A stretch of DNA of 33,353 nt from Methanothrix sp. (GTDB lineage: Archaea > Halobacteriota > Methanosarcinia > Methanotrichales > Methanotrichaceae): NCBI GenBank assembly GCA_026394555.1, contig JAPKXZ010000054.1:1-33353 (forward strand). Direction: 5' to 3'. The translations under genes and the position numbers were made by a program. Of the stretch, positions 1 to 7,320 are shown in pieces (position 1 is the first letter of the stretch; every line of letters begins with the position of its first letter). The notes below the pieces were generated by a model that saw only the letters and a program-made list of their open reading frames with translations, did not search any database and was not told the origin of the DNA.

Positions 1-2
1 AC

Positions 3-311
3 ATACCGCACATCGATGATCTGGCTGAGCTGCAAGTAGTGAAGAGGGAAGACGGCTCCTGGCTGGTGGACGGCGCTCTGCCGGTGGATGACTTCAGAGA
101 GACGATCGACCCGGAAGGGCTGCCCGAGGAAGAGGATTATCGATACATAACCTTAGGCGGATTTGTGATGGCGCATTTGGAGAAGATACCTACCGCGGGA
201 GACCACTTCGAGTGGGGTGGCTACCGTTTTGAGGTTGTAGACATGGATGAGCGCAGAGTGGACAAGATTCTGGTAACTCCTCTGGCAAAGGACAAAGATA
301 GGTCATTATGA
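3..311 (+). CDS. C-terminal part of a CorC/HlyC-type (hemolysin-related) CBS membrane protein, 5' truncated by the window edge
   Basis: The frame is open from the left edge to TGA at 309-311, so the true start lies outside the window. An in-frame GTG at 39 is internal and not the start. The visible 102 residues look like the CorC_HlyC/transporter-associated domain that ends this family: a 'DGSWLVDGALPVDDF' entry, a 'YRYITLGGFVMAHLEKIPT' helix-turn segment, 'GDHFEWGGYRFEVVDMDERRVDKILV' beta strands, then a short basic tail. Full-length members carry an N-terminal DUF21 membrane domain and a CBS pair and are linked to ion (Mg/Co) transport or efflux; none of that is visible here. The stop overlaps the queC start by 4 bases (ATGA), suggesting a shared transcript. 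The family call is good; the substrate is unknown. Confidence 0.8.
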   Translation: MPHIDDLAELQVVKREDGSWLVDGALPVDDFRETIDPEGLPEEEDYRYITLGGFVMAHLEKIPTAGDHFEWGGYRFEVVDMDERRVDKILVTPLAKDKDRSL

Positions 312-967
312 AAGGCGTTTTAATTCTTTCCGGCGGCGTGGATTCGACCACATTGCTTTTCAAAATGCATTCTGACGGCTATGAGGTGACGGCTCTCACC
401 TTCAACTACGCCCAGAGGCACAAGAAAGAGATAGCCTCGGCTAAAGCGATTGCAAAAAGGCTGGACATCATGCACCATATCGTCGACCTCAGCTCTCTCG
501 CATGCCTTTTGGGCGACAGCGCACTGCTGGGAGGAAAAGAGGTGCCAAGCTGTCACTACACAAAAGAGGCCGCCAAAAAAACAGTAGTGCCCAATCGCAA
601 CATGATCATGCTCTCCGTGGCGGCGGGCTACGCCGAGGCTCATGAGATTCCCGAGGTCTTTTACGCGGCTCACAAGAATGATAGCACCATCTATCCTGAC
701 TGCCGGCCAGAGTTTGTTCAGGCGCTGCGCCCTGCCATCCGGCTGGCTACTGCCTGGCATCCCGTAGATTTGCGGGCTCCTTTTGTGGATATGAGCAAGG
801 CGGAGATCGTGAGGATGGGTCTCACCTTGCGGGTACCATACGAGCTAACCTGGTCCTGCTACCGGGGGGAAGAGCGGCCCTGCGGCACCTGCCCCACCTG
901 CATCGAGAGGGAGGAGGCGTTTGCACTGAACGGGCGACGAGATCCGCTGCTGGAAGACGGGAATTGA
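308..967 (+). CDS. queC: 7-cyano-7-deazaguanine (preQ0) synthase QueC
   Basis: QueC converts 7-carboxy-7-deazaguanine, ammonia and ATP to preQ0. In archaea preQ0 is the precursor of archaeosine in the tRNA D-loop. The 219-residue length is typical. The PP-loop SGGVDSTT is at residues 8-15, 'VPNRNMIML' follows near residue 95, and the C-terminal zinc site is complete: Cys184, Cys192, Cys195 and Cys198 in 'WSCYRGEERPCGTCPTC'. The ATG at 308 overlaps the preceding stop (ATGA), which fixes the start by translational coupling. The next gene begins 53 bases downstream. No other archaeosine or preQ0 genes are visible nearby. Cytoplasmic. Very confident. Confidence 0.96.
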   Translation: MKGVLILSGGVDSTTLLFKMHSDGYEVTALTFNYAQRHKKEIASAKAIAKRLDIMHHIVDLSSLACLLGDSALLGGKEVPSCHYTKEAAKKTVVPNRNMIMLSVAAGYAEAHEIPEVFYAAHKNDSTIYPDCRPEFVQALRPAIRLATAWHPVDLRAPFVDMSKAEIVRMGLTLRVPYELTWSCYRGEERPCGTCPTCIEREEAFALNGRRDPLLEDGN

Positions 968-1020
968 TCATCATAATACGCCAAAAGATCTATTTCGCAT
1001 CCCCTCCAATCTCCCTGTAA

Positions 1021-3795
1021 ATGCCCGTTCCCTCCCCTGACGCCCCTGCTCCCGCCGCCCCGCCTGTCTCCCCCGAAGACGCCGCCCTCCTCTCCCTCTT
1101 CGACCCCGTCGTGCGGGACTGGTGGCTTTCCTCTTTCAGCTTCGCCGAAGGCCTCTTCACTCCGCCCCAGCGCCTGGGCGTGCCCCTCATCGCGCAGGGC
1201 AAGAACGTGCTCATCTGCTCGCCCACCGGCTCGGGCAAGACCCTCTCCGCTTTCATCTCCATCATCAACCAGCTCTTCATCATGGCGGCAAAGGGGGAGC
1301 TTGCAAACATGGTCTACTGCCTCTACATTTCTCCGCTCAAATCTCTGGCCAATGATATTCACAAAAACCTGGAGCGGCCCCTCCAGGAGATGCAGACCCT
1401 GGCTTTGCAGCGAGGGCTGGAAGTGCAGGAGATCAGGCACGCCATCCGGCACGGAGACGTCTCGGCCCAGGAAAAGGCCCGCATGCTGAAGAAGACCCCT
1501 CACATCCTCAACACCACACCCGAGTCCCTGGCCATCCTTCTCAGCTCTCCCCGCTTTCGGGAGAAGCTGAAGTATGTGCGCTGGGTAATCGTGGACGAGA
1601 TCCATTCCCTGGCCGCCTCCAAACGCGGCGTGCACCTCTCCCTCAGCCTGGAGCGGCTGGAGGAGCTGAAGAGAGAGTTGCAGGAGAACGGTGAGCCGAT
1701 CGGCCATGATGAATTTGAGCAAAAAGGCGAGAGGGGCCGGGAAGGGGAGCTTTTTCAGTCTGTCGATCCTGCTTCAGGAAGCTTCGTTCGCATCGGCTGC
1801 TCGGCCACTGTGGAGCCGCTGCAAGAAGTGGCAAACTTTCTGGCAGGAAACTTTCGGCCTGTGCAGGTGGTGGACTGCCGCTTCTCCCGCCGCTTTGACC
1901 TGCGCTTGCTCTGTCCGGTGCCCGATCTCATTCTTGCGAAACAAAAAGAGCTTTCCGACCGGCTCTACGAGCTCATGCACCGTCATATCCAGGAGCACCG
2001 GAGCACCCTCATCTTCACCAACAGCCGCAATGGAGCGGAGCGAACGCTATTCAACCTCAAGCAGCGCTTCCCTCTGTTTTACAATGCCGAGAACTCCGCC
2101 TGCCACCACGGCTCCATGGGCAGGGATGCAAGGCAGGACACGGAGAGCCGTCTCAAGCAGGGGCTGCTCAAAGCCGTCTGCTCCTCTACCTCTCTGGAGC
2201 TTGGCATCGACATGCCCTACATCGATCTCGTCTTGCAGATCGGCTCGCCCAAGTCCGTTGCCGCGCTCTTGCAGCGCTTCGGCAGAGGGGGCCACAGCCT
2301 ATGTCAGGCCGTAAAAGGCCGGATAATCGTTCTGGAGAGAGAGGAGTTGATGGAATGCGCCGTGATGCTGGAAAGAGCCAGAGCGGGCGATGTGGACAGA
2401 ATTCATATTCCCAGAAATGCCCTGGACGCCCTCTGCCAGCACCTTTTGGGCATGGCGCTGGAGAGGGATTGGACTGTTGACGAGGTGCTGCGGGTGGTGA
2501 GAAGGTCCTACTGCTACCGGAGCCTAAGCGAAGAGGAGCTGATGAGCGCTGTGTTCTACCTCTCGGGAGGCCACGAAGGCATGCAGGAGAGGCAGATCTA
2601 CCCCAAGATTCGCTATGATGCCGAGACGAAAATGATAGGAACGCGGGGCGGCAGATCTCGCATGATCTACTACACCAACTCGGGCATGATACCGGATCAG
2701 TTCACCTGCGATGTGCTCACCCGGGAGGGGCGCTTCGTGGGAAGGCTGGATGAGAAATACATGGAAAAGCTGGACAAGGGGGATGTCTTTTCCATCGGCG
2801 GTGGGGCCTATTCCTTCTGCTACCGGCGTGGCGGCAAGATCTACGTTGACGCCGCAACAGGCCGGCCCAATATCCCCACCTGGTCCTCGGAGAGGCTGCC
2901 CTTATCCTTTGACCTGGCCAGGAGCATTCTCTCCTTCAAGAGCGACATGCTCTGGATGATGAAAAGCCAAAAGAGGAAGGGCCGGGTGGGCCAGCATGAT
3001 TATGATGATTATGATGATGATGATAGTAGTAGCAGAGCCGTCGTCCGTTGGCTGCAGAGCCAGTACCCCATCGACGAGAACAGCGCCCGCTCCATCTGCG
3101 AGATCTTCCGCCAGCAGATCGACTTTCAGGGAGAGGATGCGGTTCCTACCAACTGCAGAATAGTGGTGCAGCAGTGCCTCCAGGAGAGTGGCCGCAGGAT
3201 CTACTATTTTCTCTCCGGCTACGGCCTGCGCTTTAATGAGGGGTTAGCCCGCATGGTGGCCTATCTCCTCGCCCGGCAGAGGATGAGCGATATCTGCATC
3301 ACCACCACCGACTCGGGCTTTGTGCTCTCCCTTCCCGTTTCCGGCAAGGTGAATCTGCCGGCCATCATTGGCTCCATCCGGGAGGAGAACTGCGAGCAGC
3401 TTCTCTTTCGATCCTTGCAGAACACCAGCCTCCTGAAGAGCGTCTTTCGCATCAACGCCACTCGCTCATTCATGATCCTGAAGAGCTACAAGGGACGGCA
3501 GAAGTCTGCCCGGCACCAGCAGTTTGACGCAGACATGCTCATCGGCTTTGCCGGCAAGCTGGACGAGTTTGCCGTGCTGCGGGAGAGCTTTCGGGAGATC
3601 ATCGAGGATAGATTCGAGGTGGACAATATCAAAGAGGTGCTGCGGGGCCTGGCCTCTGGCGAGATCGAGGTGGTTATGAAGACGGAGGCGACGCCGTGCC
3701 CCATGGCCTTCGGGCTGGCGACGCTGGGGTCCTCTGCCGGGGAGAGGCGGGAGCGGATGAGGGAGATGCAGAAGATTGGCGGTGGGAAGATATGA
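1021..3795 (+). CDS. Lhr-type superfamily 2 ATP-dependent helicase
   Basis: This is a 924-residue SF2 helicase of the Lhr / Lhr-like group (COG1201), thought to act in DNA repair or RNA/DNA remodelling. Motif I SPTGSGKT is at residues 67-74, the DExH motif DEIH at 192-195, motif III is 'GCSATVEPL', and motif VI QRFGRGGH is at 418-425. After the two RecA-like domains comes a winged-helix and Lhr-specific C-terminal half (about residues 450-920), so the length fits the Lhr core. The start is the first ATG after an in-frame TAA at 1018-1020. It opens with a Pro/Ala-rich stretch and has no clear Shine-Dalgarno, so a later start before residue 40 is possible. Residues 660-671 are an acidic run from a GAT repeat (separate entry). 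The stop overlaps a tiny downstream ORF by ATGA. Confidence 0.92.
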   Translation: MPVPSPDAPAPAAPPVSPEDAALLSLFDPVVRDWWLSSFSFAEGLFTPPQRLGVPLIAQGKNVLICSPTGSGKTLSAFISIINQLFIMAAKGELANMVYCLYISPLKSLANDIHKNLERPLQEMQTLALQRGLEVQEIRHAIRHGDVSAQEKARMLKKTPHILNTTPESLAILLSSPRFREKLKYVRWVIVDEIHSLAASKRGVHLSLSLERLEELKRELQENGEPIGHDEFEQKGERGREGELFQSVDPASGSFVRIGCSATVEPLQEVANFLAGNFRPVQVVDCRFSRRFDLRLLCPVPDLILAKQKELSDRLYELMHRHIQEHRSTLIFTNSRNGAERTLFNLKQRFPLFYNAENSACHHGSMGRDARQDTESRLKQGLLKAVCSSTSLELGIDMPYIDLVLQIGSPKSVAALLQRFGRGGHSLCQAVKGRIIVLEREELMECAVMLERARAGDVDRIHIPRNALDALCQHLLGMALERDWTVDEVLRVVRRSYCYRSLSEEELMSAVFYLSGGHEGMQERQIYPKIRYDAETKMIGTRGGRSRMIYYTNSGMIPDQFTCDVLTREGRFVGRLDEKYMEKLDKGDVFSIGGGAYSFCYRRGGKIYVDAATGRPNIPTWSSERLPLSFDLARSILSFKSDMLWMMKSQKRKGRVGQHDYDDYDDDDSSSRAVVRWLQSQYPIDENSARSICEIFRQQIDFQGEDAVPTNCRIVVQQCLQESGRRIYYFLSGYGLRFNEGLARMVAYLLARQRMSDICITTTDSGFVLSLPVSGKVNLPAIIGSIREENCEQLLFRSLQNTSLLKSVFRINATRSFMILKSYKGRQKSARHQQFDADMLIGFAGKLDEFAVLRESFREIIEDRFEVDNIKEVLRGLASGEIEVVMKTEATPCPMAFGLATLGSSAGERRERMREMQKIGGGKI
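2998..3033 (+). repeat. In-frame GAT/TAT/AGT trinucleotide run inside the helicase gene
   Basis: A run of GAT and TAT codons followed by AGT/AGC codes for D-Y-D-D-Y-D-D-D-D-S-S-S (residues 660-671). It falls in a predicted linker of the C-terminal half. Such trinucleotide runs can change length by slippage without breaking the frame. Length variation between strains is an inference. Confidence 0.8.
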
Positions 3796-3920
3796 AATCG
3801 AACAGGACCAAGGTTCGCGATATCCTAGATGTTGAGATCATCAGAGCAGCCCACGCACGCTATCGATTCGGAACCCGCATGCATAAACCCGTGATCAGTA
3901 ATCGCATACACTGTATCTAA
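3792..3920 (+). CDS. Possible 42-residue ORF coupled to the helicase gene; uncertain
   Basis: The ATG at 3792 overlaps the helicase stop in an ATGA arrangement and the frame runs 42 codons to TAA. The translation is basic ('MKSNRTKVRDILDVEIIRAA...'), has no domain I recognise and no upstream Shine-Dalgarno beyond the coupling. It could be a genuine small protein, the decayed head of a former downstream gene, or chance. I keep it only because of the overlap. Confidence 0.22.
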   Translation: MKSNRTKVRDILDVEIIRAAHARYRFGTRMHKPVISNRIHCI

Positions 3921-4049
3921 AAGCGGGAAGGACTGACGTAGGAGGATAAAAAAACTCGATGCTGCGTAAATGTTTTATGGGCTGGTACAACGATACATAG
4001 ATATTAATAATACGGAAAAAAGCTAAATAGAATCAGCCAAAGGCGTAGC

Positions 4050-4056
4050 GAGGTGA
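4050..4056 (+). promoter_or_regulatory. Shine-Dalgarno site of the small lysine-rich gene
   Basis: GAGGTGA lies 4 bases before the ATG at 4061 and matches the archaeal 16S 3' end well. It is the main reason for calling such a short gene. AT-rich TATA-like sequences occur upstream (around 4003-4029), but none is clearly placed. Confidence 0.65.
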
Positions 4057-4060
4057 CTGT

Positions 4061-4198
4061 ATGCCAACGAGTAAGAAACAGATGGAGAAGCTGAACAAAG
4101 TGAAGAAGGCCAAGGCAGAAGAGCTCTCGAAGCAGGCGGCTTCGGGTAGCGAATCCGCCAAAAAGAAGCTCAAGAAGCTCGAGAAAAAGATCAAGTGA
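4061..4198 (+). CDS. Small lysine-rich protein, 45 residues
   Basis: The ATG at 4061 follows GAGGTGA at 4050-4056. The 45-residue product starts MPTSKKQMEKLNKVKK and ends KKKLKKLEKKIK. About a third of the residues are lysine, with heptad-like leucines and alanines, so a single charged amphipathic helix or short coiled coil is likely. No cysteines, signal peptide or membrane segment. A T-rich stretch at about 4210-4236 could terminate the transcript. I do not recognise the family. A nucleic-acid or ribosome-associated role would fit the composition, but that is a guess. Coding support is the ribosome binding site plus the uniform composition. Confidence 0.6.
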   Translation: MPTSKKQMEKLNKVKKAKAEELSKQAASGSESAKKKLKKLEKKIK

Positions 4199-4390
4199 GC
4201 CGCCTGGCTTTTCCAACTATTTTTATCTTCTTTTTTAAAGGGCTAATCTATCACCACTAGTCGCAGATACCGGGCCAGATCGGCCAGACCTTCCAGACCG
4301 GCAGGCGGATCAAGGTCGGAATGGGGCAACATCACTTTTTGTTATCAAGCTCATGGGAAATCAAACTTCTTATGGTAACTATGCAGAAAG
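4199..4390. other. Intergenic stretch with a T-rich terminator-like run
   Basis: After the small gene, TTTTTATCTTCTTTTTT around 4215-4236 looks like an archaeal U-tract terminator. The GC-richer part at 4260-4330 has short CCAGA-type repeats but no ORF with a start and ribosome binding site, and no recognisable RNA. Confidence 0.4.
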
Positions 4391-4398
4391 TATATAAG
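4391..4398 (+). promoter_or_regulatory. TATA box of the DUF1269-like gene
   Basis: TATATAAG lies about 55 bases before the ATG at 4452. A transcript starting about 25 bp downstream would have a roughly 35-base leader that includes the AGGAGG ribosome binding site at 4438-4443. Confidence 0.65.
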
Positions 4399-4451
4399 CG
4401 ATAAATACCTAAAGATTATAATATTATAAGATTAAAAAGGAGGATCTAAAT

Positions 4452-4958
4452 ATGAGCGATTTGGTCGTATTGGCCTTCGACACCGAGACAGGTGCCGGGC
4501 AGATGAGAGACAGCCTGTTGAAGCTGCAAAAGGAGCATCTAATAGGATTGGAGGATGCTGCGGTCATTGTCAGAAACAAAGACGGCAAGGTTAAGGTGAA
4601 TCAAGAAGTCAACATGGTGGGGGCGGGAGCTATGGGCGGAGCCTTCTGGGGACTTCTGATCGGCTTCTTCTTCTTTGTGCCTATATTCGGATTAGTTCTC
4701 GGTGCAGCAACAGGAGCCATTGCCGGAAAGTTTGCAAATACGGGAATGGACGAACAATTCATCAAAGAAGTCGGAAACACCATTCAGCCTGGAAACTCAG
4801 CATTGTTCATGCTGGTTAGAGAATCCACTCCAGATAAAGTAATGGACGAGCTAAAGAAGTTCAAGAACGTCAAGGTATTGAAGACATCTCTCTCCAAGGA
4901 GCAGGAAGAGCATCTCAGGGAAGCTTTTGCCGGCCAGGATGTAAAAGTTACGCTTTAG
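4452..4958 (+). CDS. DUF1269-like membrane protein
   Basis: The 168-residue product matches the pattern of the DUF1269 family. It opens with 'MSDLVVLAFDTETGAGQMRDSL', then an alpha/beta ferredoxin-like N-terminal half with 'GLEDAAVIVRNKDGKVKV'. A central Gly/Ala/Phe-rich hydrophobic hairpin follows (about residues 55-95, 'GAMGGAFWGLLIGFFFFVP' and 'GLVLGAATGAIAGKFA'). The C-terminal half ends in 'VKVLKTSLSKEQEEHLREAF'. The start is fixed by AGGAGG at 4438-4443, 8 bases before the ATG. Function is unknown; members are often stress-linked membrane proteins. It appears monocistronic, with its own TATA box and a hairpin just downstream. Confidence 0.88.
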   Translation: MSDLVVLAFDTETGAGQMRDSLLKLQKEHLIGLEDAAVIVRNKDGKVKVNQEVNMVGAGAMGGAFWGLLIGFFFFVPIFGLVLGAATGAIAGKFANTGMDEQFIKEVGNTIQPGNSALFMLVRESTPDKVMDELKKFKNVKVLKTSLSKEQEEHLREAFAGQDVKVTL

Positions 4959-4975
4959 AATCCGTCAAGCAGGCG

Positions 4976-5000
4976 CACCCCGGCAGCTCTGCTGCGGGGC
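4976..5000 (+). terminator. GC-rich hairpin downstream of the DUF1269-like gene
   Basis: CCCCGGCAGC (4978-4987) pairs with GCTGCGGGG (4991-4999) across a 3-base loop with one bulge, starting about 20 bases after the stop at 4958. There is no long T-run after it, so it may be an mRNA 3' end stabiliser rather than a terminator. Confidence 0.45.
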
Positions 5001-5064
5001 ATCAAAGGCGCCGTCGCATGTTGTAACGGGATTTGGAGCAATAAGTGGTAATAAAAAGATGACC

Positions 5065-5072
5065 TTAAATAG
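5065..5072 (+). promoter_or_regulatory. TATA-like element that decides the start of the VWA gene
   Basis: TTAAATAG lies here, with a purine/A-rich flank. Transcription about 25 bp downstream would begin near 5094. The ATG at 5078 would then precede the transcript, so the ATG at 5120 is the likely start. Confidence 0.5.
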
Positions 5073-5119
5073 AAAAAATGCGTATTGGTTATAATTATAT
5101 TGTTCTGGATGGGTGGGTT

Positions 5120-7219
5120 ATGAAAATAAATCGGACCATATTACCATTGGCAGTAATTGCTATCATCAGCCTGTATCCCGGTACAGCTTCGGATCCGTCA
5201 TTTCCTGCATCGGACCAGGAATCAAGCTGGTATGCTTACGAGACCCCCGAAGATTCGGCTCGACTGGTGGAGAACGGATCGATGAACGCTCTGCCGGACA
5301 AAAGCAGCCTTTTGATAGTCGATTCCAGGGGCAAACAGTCGCGCACCTCTTTGGAGATGCCTGCCGGCAGTTGGGCACAACTTCGGCTAATGCCGGAGAC
5401 AAGCGGAGAGCTGCAGCTCTTCTGCCTCTACCCCACCGGCTCTGTTGCCACAATCCTCAATACTTTCGTACAGAAGGGCAAGGGCTACACTACATGGTAC
5501 CAGGCCGGCCTGGAAGGCGATTATGAGCTGTGGTTTACAGTGAACGAGGCCAAGAGCAATTCCGTAAAATTCCTTGTCCAGGAATCAGAGGTTGCGGATG
5601 AAAGCGCTCCAATGGCGGCAGGAGCCGGTGGTGTCTCAAGAGCTATTGGCAGTCAGCCCCGCATGTCCTACGCCATGCCTTCTCCGGCTGTTGCCGCCCG
5701 CACCAATATCGGCTTCTCTGCGGACGGCGCCAAGGACATCAACAGCTTCCGGGAGAACATCAAGCAGGACTATTTGCCCCTGCCAAGCGATGTGACCTAC
5801 GAGGGCCTGTTTTATGACTACTACTTTGATACCGGCAAGGCTCAGGAATGCAAGAAGCTCTTCTGCCCGTCCTACAGCTATGCCGTTTCTAAAGATCCCA
5901 TATCAATGCAGCCGCAATACTATCTCTCTGTGGGCCTGAACTCAGGGATAACCAATTTCCAGAGAAAGAAGCTGAACCTTGTGGTGGTGCTGGATTTCTC
6001 CGGTTCCATGGGCAGCCCCTTCGATGAATACTACTACGATCGCTTCGGCAATAAGGTAGAGCAGAAAGGGGACGAATCCAGCATGAGCAAGACCAAGATG
6101 CAGATTGCCGATGAGTCGGTGGTCGCCCTCCTGGGACAGCTCAAGCCGGAGGATCGCTTCGGGCTGGTAATATTCAGCGACGATGCCTTCCTGGTCGATC
6201 CGCTCACCAGCGTTGCCGATAAAGACCCAGAGAGGCTGAAGAGCCGCATCCTCAATATCAAGGAGACATACGGAACCAACATGGAGGCAGGAATGCAAGA
6301 TGGTACCGCCCTCTTCAATCGATTCCTGCAGGCCGACAAATCAGAGTACGAGAACAGGATAATCTTTTTGACCGACGCCATGCCCAACATGGGAGAGACC
6401 GGCGACCTCCCGCTCTACCGAATGCTGGAGGATAATGCCGATCAGGGAATTTACACCACATTCATCGGTATCGGCGTGGACTTCAACACGGCGCTGGTAG
6501 AGGGCATCACCAAGATCAAGGGAGCCAACTACTACTCGGTCCACTCTGCCAGCGAGTTCAAGACACGCATGAACGATGAATTCGATTTCATGGTCACGCC
6601 ACTGGTCTTTGATCTGCGCCTTAAGCTGGATGCGCCGGGCTACGAGATTGAGAAAGTCTACGGCTCTCCTGAGGCGGACCAGGCCACGGGCGAGCTGATG
6701 AAGGTCAATACCTTATTCCCCTCCAAGGCCGAGAACGGCCAGGTTAAGGGCGGAGTGATCCTGGTGAAGCTGAAGAAGCTCTCCAATCAGGGGAACATGC
6801 GGCTTACCGTGAGCTACAGGGATAGAAATGGAGTAATGGATAGCGATGAGGCCGAAGTGGATATGGCAGGGGCAAGTGCTGATTTTTACCAGAACAGCGG
6901 CATAAGAAAGGCTGTACTTCTCTCTCGCTATGCGGATCTGCTCAAGAACTGGATGATAGATGAAAGGAAGGCGGCAGATAAGGGCTGGAAGATTGTGCCG
7001 TCCGTGACTTTAGCTAATGGAATTGTCGTCCCCATTGAGCTAGGCGAATGGGAACGCCAGTCCATGCCCCTCGTCGTCTCTGAGCCCTATGCAGAGCTGT
7101 TTGGCAGGTTCCGAAATTACTTCCAGAGTGAGGCGCAGGTTTTGGGCGATCGCACACTGGAGACGGAAGAAGCGATACTAAAGAAGCTGGAGGCCTTTGC
7201 TGGACCGATCAATGGATGA
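5120..7219 (+). CDS. Secreted von Willebrand factor type A domain protein
   Basis: The product is 699 residues from the ATG at 5120. An in-frame ATG at 5078 would add 14 residues before the signal peptide and would probably precede the transcription start. Residues 1-24 (MKINRTILPLAVIAIISLYP...) are a signal peptide. A beta-rich region of about 260 residues follows. The VWA domain then starts with 'NLVVVLDFSGSMG', with the MIDAS motif DFSGS at 292-296, the conserved Thr in 'TYGTNMEAGMQDG' and the Asp in 'IIFLTDAMPNMGE', so the metal site looks complete. A beta-rich C-terminal part of about 180 residues follows. An insertion rich in Tyr/Asp (DEYYYDRFGNK) sits right after the MIDAS. The likely location is the cell surface, in adhesion or protein-protein binding; the partner is unknown. 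The gene ends at a strong hairpin. Confidence 0.88.
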   Translation: MKINRTILPLAVIAIISLYPGTASDPSFPASDQESSWYAYETPEDSARLVENGSMNALPDKSSLLIVDSRGKQSRTSLEMPAGSWAQLRLMPETSGELQLFCLYPTGSVATILNTFVQKGKGYTTWYQAGLEGDYELWFTVNEAKSNSVKFLVQESEVADESAPMAAGAGGVSRAIGSQPRMSYAMPSPAVAARTNIGFSADGAKDINSFRENIKQDYLPLPSDVTYEGLFYDYYFDTGKAQECKKLFCPSYSYAVSKDPISMQPQYYLSVGLNSGITNFQRKKLNLVVVLDFSGSMGSPFDEYYYDRFGNKVEQKGDESSMSKTKMQIADESVVALLGQLKPEDRFGLVIFSDDAFLVDPLTSVADKDPERLKSRILNIKETYGTNMEAGMQDGTALFNRFLQADKSEYENRIIFLTDAMPNMGETGDLPLYRMLEDNADQGIYTTFIGIGVDFNTALVEGITKIKGANYYSVHSASEFKTRMNDEFDFMVTPLVFDLRLKLDAPGYEIEKVYGSPEADQATGELMKVNTLFPSKAENGQVKGGVILVKLKKLSNQGNMRLTVSYRDRNGVMDSDEAEVDMAGASADFYQNSGIRKAVLLSRYADLLKNWMIDERKAADKGWKIVPSVTLANGIVVPIELGEWERQSMPLVVSEPYAELFGRFRNYFQSEAQVLGDRTLETEEAILKKLEAFAGPING

Positions 7220-7246
7220 AGAATGAAAGTGAAAAAGCGAGGAGCA

Positions 7247-7290
7247 AAAAAAGAAACGGCTCCAGGATGATATGGAGCCGTTTCTTTTTT
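7247..7290. terminator. Bidirectional hairpin terminator between convergent genes
   Basis: A perfect 18-bp stem (7247-7264 with 7273-7290) with an 8-base loop lies between the stop of the VWA gene (7219) and that of the nitroreductase (7321, minus strand). The A-rich 5' arm and T-rich 3' arm give a U-tract in both directions, the classic layout of a shared terminator for convergent transcription. Confidence 0.85.
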
Positions 7291-7320
7291 GGTTTCTTTC
7301 TTTGTTTTTTGTCAGCTTTG

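Noticed and set aside
320-760. Minus-strand ORF opposite queC
   Set aside because: Antisense shadow of an intact, well-recognised gene; no ribosome binding site or domain.
859-1722. Long minus-strand ORF across the start of the helicase gene
   Set aside because: Opposes catalytic motifs of the helicase and queC's end; composition is that of an antisense shadow in GC-rich coding DNA.
3938-3999. GGAGGATAAA followed by a short ATG frame (13 codons)
   Set aside because: Too short to support and no similarity; the Shine-Dalgarno-like run may be chance.
5078-5119. Longer start for the VWA protein
   Set aside because: Would precede the predicted transcription start and put 14 residues ahead of a clean signal peptide.
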